Shown: in pieces, positions 62,483 to 64,000 of the stretch
How positions within the stretch are numbered: the first letter of the stretch is position 1
How the letters are laid out: each line of letters begins with the position of its first letter
Origin: Prunella strophiata
Taxonomy: Eukaryota > Chordata > Aves > Passeriformes > Prunellidae
Reading direction: 5' to 3'
Length of the DNA: 64,000 nucleotides
NCBI GenBank assembly: GCA_036583965.1
Contig: JAZBQD010000034.1
Location: 13,825,040 to 13,889,039, forward strand
Notes under the pieces: model-generated
Database searches by the model: none
Told to the model about the DNA's origin: nothing
The model's input: only the letters and a program-made list of their open reading frames with translations
Program-made: the position numbers and the translations under genes

Positions 62483-64000
62483 CTGCAACAGACAACAACT
62501 TTAACCCAAACAGGCTCTCACCAGAGCTACGTGCGTGCAGCTCTGCAGAGATCCTCAAGCCCAATTGAAAGAGGTGGAATAGAAAGGGGACAAGTGATAC
62601 AGGGCAACATTAAAGCCATCACAAGTTGCAGCCAGGGTGCACAGCTGCATGCACAGAGCACTTGGATGTGATGAGGAGAAGTTGCACTGAACAATTCTGA
62701 AGGGAGGAGAAGCAATGCTTTCAGGGCCTGTGGCACAGATGTTGTCCAAGTAAGGTCAACAACAGGCCATTATTGTTCTGGGCACTGATCCAAAGTCAAC
62801 AACTGACATGAATACAAAAATTAATCTTCAGTGGGCTTTAGATAACAGATTCTTGTAAATGTAGCAACTCAAAGAAATACTGTCTAAGAGCAAATGCAAG
62901 TTTTGACAGCAGACAAAACTATAGAGTAGTTTCAGGTGGTTGCCTGTCTAGGATTAAAGACCACATCAAAAAGATCAAATTGTCTTTAGTCTGTAAAAAA
63001 CATTGAGTTTCATTTGTTGAAGTTGAGATCATGCTGGTGCCAGTGTAGAATCGGAAAGAACATCTAGAATACCAGTGTCTTTCCTTCAAAAAAACTTAAT
63101 TAGAAATTTATTTAACATTGCTAATAGTCAGGAAATCATTCCAGTCAGAAGACATCAAGGTGCATTTTTACACACAAAGCAGTAATGTCCAACATTTAAA
63201 GAAAACAATAAATCAGTATTGAAAAAGACAAACAGCAAGGAAATCCTACAGTGGCCATGTTGAAGATGTTATAGTTCTATCTGCTTGAATCATGTTTTAA
63301 TAAACAAGTGGTCTTTCCTGAAATGTGTTCATACAAACCCCAGAACTTGCATATGCAAATCCAATCCAAAAAAGCCAACATAAGAACACTGAGATAGAGA
63401 ATTCCCTGGTTACTGCCACTGCTGTGACCAGGTCCAGCCATGAATTTCTGAACTTCAACAGCAAAAATCTAACTTGAACAACTGGTAAAATCTCCAAGCT
63501 GTAATAGGCAGCTACTGAAGTGCCTCTATTTGAGAGCTGCAAGGGAATAAAAAGCTTCAAGGCTGACCAGAAGCTGGGGAGACACAGCAGCACCTCTACT
63601 TCAACACAAAGTCTGTGATTCACTGAGAGCCTGCAGGACCAGATCAGAACTGTGGCAACCTCTGCAAGTGCCTTGCCTCAGCTGACAAATGCAGCCAAGG
63701 TTATGTTCCAAGTGGAGCTTGCTCCAGCTCCTAATCCAAAAGTAAAGTCCATAGCAGCCAATTTGATGCCTGAGGTCCTTGAGTTCAAAGGCTTTGAAGA
63801 GAATTTCAGAGCATTTGCTCAACTCAGGAAACTAAACAGACTAGAAGTTAAGAGGAAAATTCTCAGAATGGGCCAAAGCTAATGAATACAAGCTTCCATA
63901 GTGTTAAAACTCAGAATTGTTTTATTTTTTAAACAGTGCTAAGTTGGGTGGCTTCAATTCTGCACTCAATTATTGGGTTGTATACTCTGGCTGCAGCAAT
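62483..64000 (-). other. P4HA2 upstream intron, no exon seen
   Basis: No exon coding the expected QVANYGVGGQYEPHFDF region is visible up to the right edge. A 76-codon plus-strand frame at 63652-63882 and a 108-codon minus-strand frame at 63297-63623 show no known motif. Confidence 0.6.

Noticed and set aside
63652..63882. 76-codon plus-strand open frame near the right edge
   Set aside because: Short, intronic and without known motif or splice sites. Treated as chance.

Overview
The window looks like bird nuclear DNA, probably from a songbird. It has intron-split vertebrate genes, many short CR1 retroposon tails (the TTCCAACCC...ATTCTATGA type end), and a syntenic block known from the amniote Th2-cytokine region (human 5q31, chicken chromosome 13). 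The bird call rests on the CR1 tails and on an IL-5-like cytokine beside CSF2/IL3. The passerine call is weaker and rests on general repeat character.

Layout, left to right. At 6.0-6.75 kb is a CpG-island promoter whose minus-strand first coding exon (6425-6473) matches the alternative N-terminus of ACSL6, so 1-6424 is probably ACSL6 intron 1. The next 15 kb are intergenic with scattered CR1 pieces. Three four-exon plus-strand cytokine genes of the short-chain four-helix family follow: a GM-CSF-like gene (CSF2, 22393-24240), an IL-3-like gene (IL3, 34929-36788) and an IL-5-like gene (IL5/KK34-like, 42886-44981). Between the first two lies a 1.65-kb G-rich minisatellite of 13-bp units (27060-28712). 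After a 13-kb stretch with no recognisable gene come the last exons of P4HA2 on the minus strand (58824-62482), including a pair of alternative exons. The rest of P4HA2 lies beyond the right edge.

The three cytokines share one gene plan: a signal peptide plus helix A in exon 1, a micro-exon of 24-30 nt, helices B and C in exon 3, and helix D in exon 4. Each keeps the helix-A glutamate that contacts the common beta receptor in GM-CSF, IL-3 and IL-5. CSF2 and IL3 also share promoter sequence (a CLE0-like ATTAATCAYTTCCT box just upstream of TATA) and long stretches of AU-rich 3' UTR, so they look like tandem duplicates with shared T-cell-activation control and unstable mRNAs. The IL-5-like gene has a different promoter (GATA sites, TATA), and its exon 3 is 128 nt long with an in-frame stop just before the donor. 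As written it would lose helix D through a one-base frameshift.

The most interesting points are the CSF2/IL3 duplication footprint, the frameshift in the IL-5-like gene, the cytokine order relative to mammals, the quadruplex-prone minisatellite inside the cluster, and the P4HA2 alternative exon pair separated by only 68 nt. I see no CRISPR, tRNA, rRNA or prokaryote-type features.
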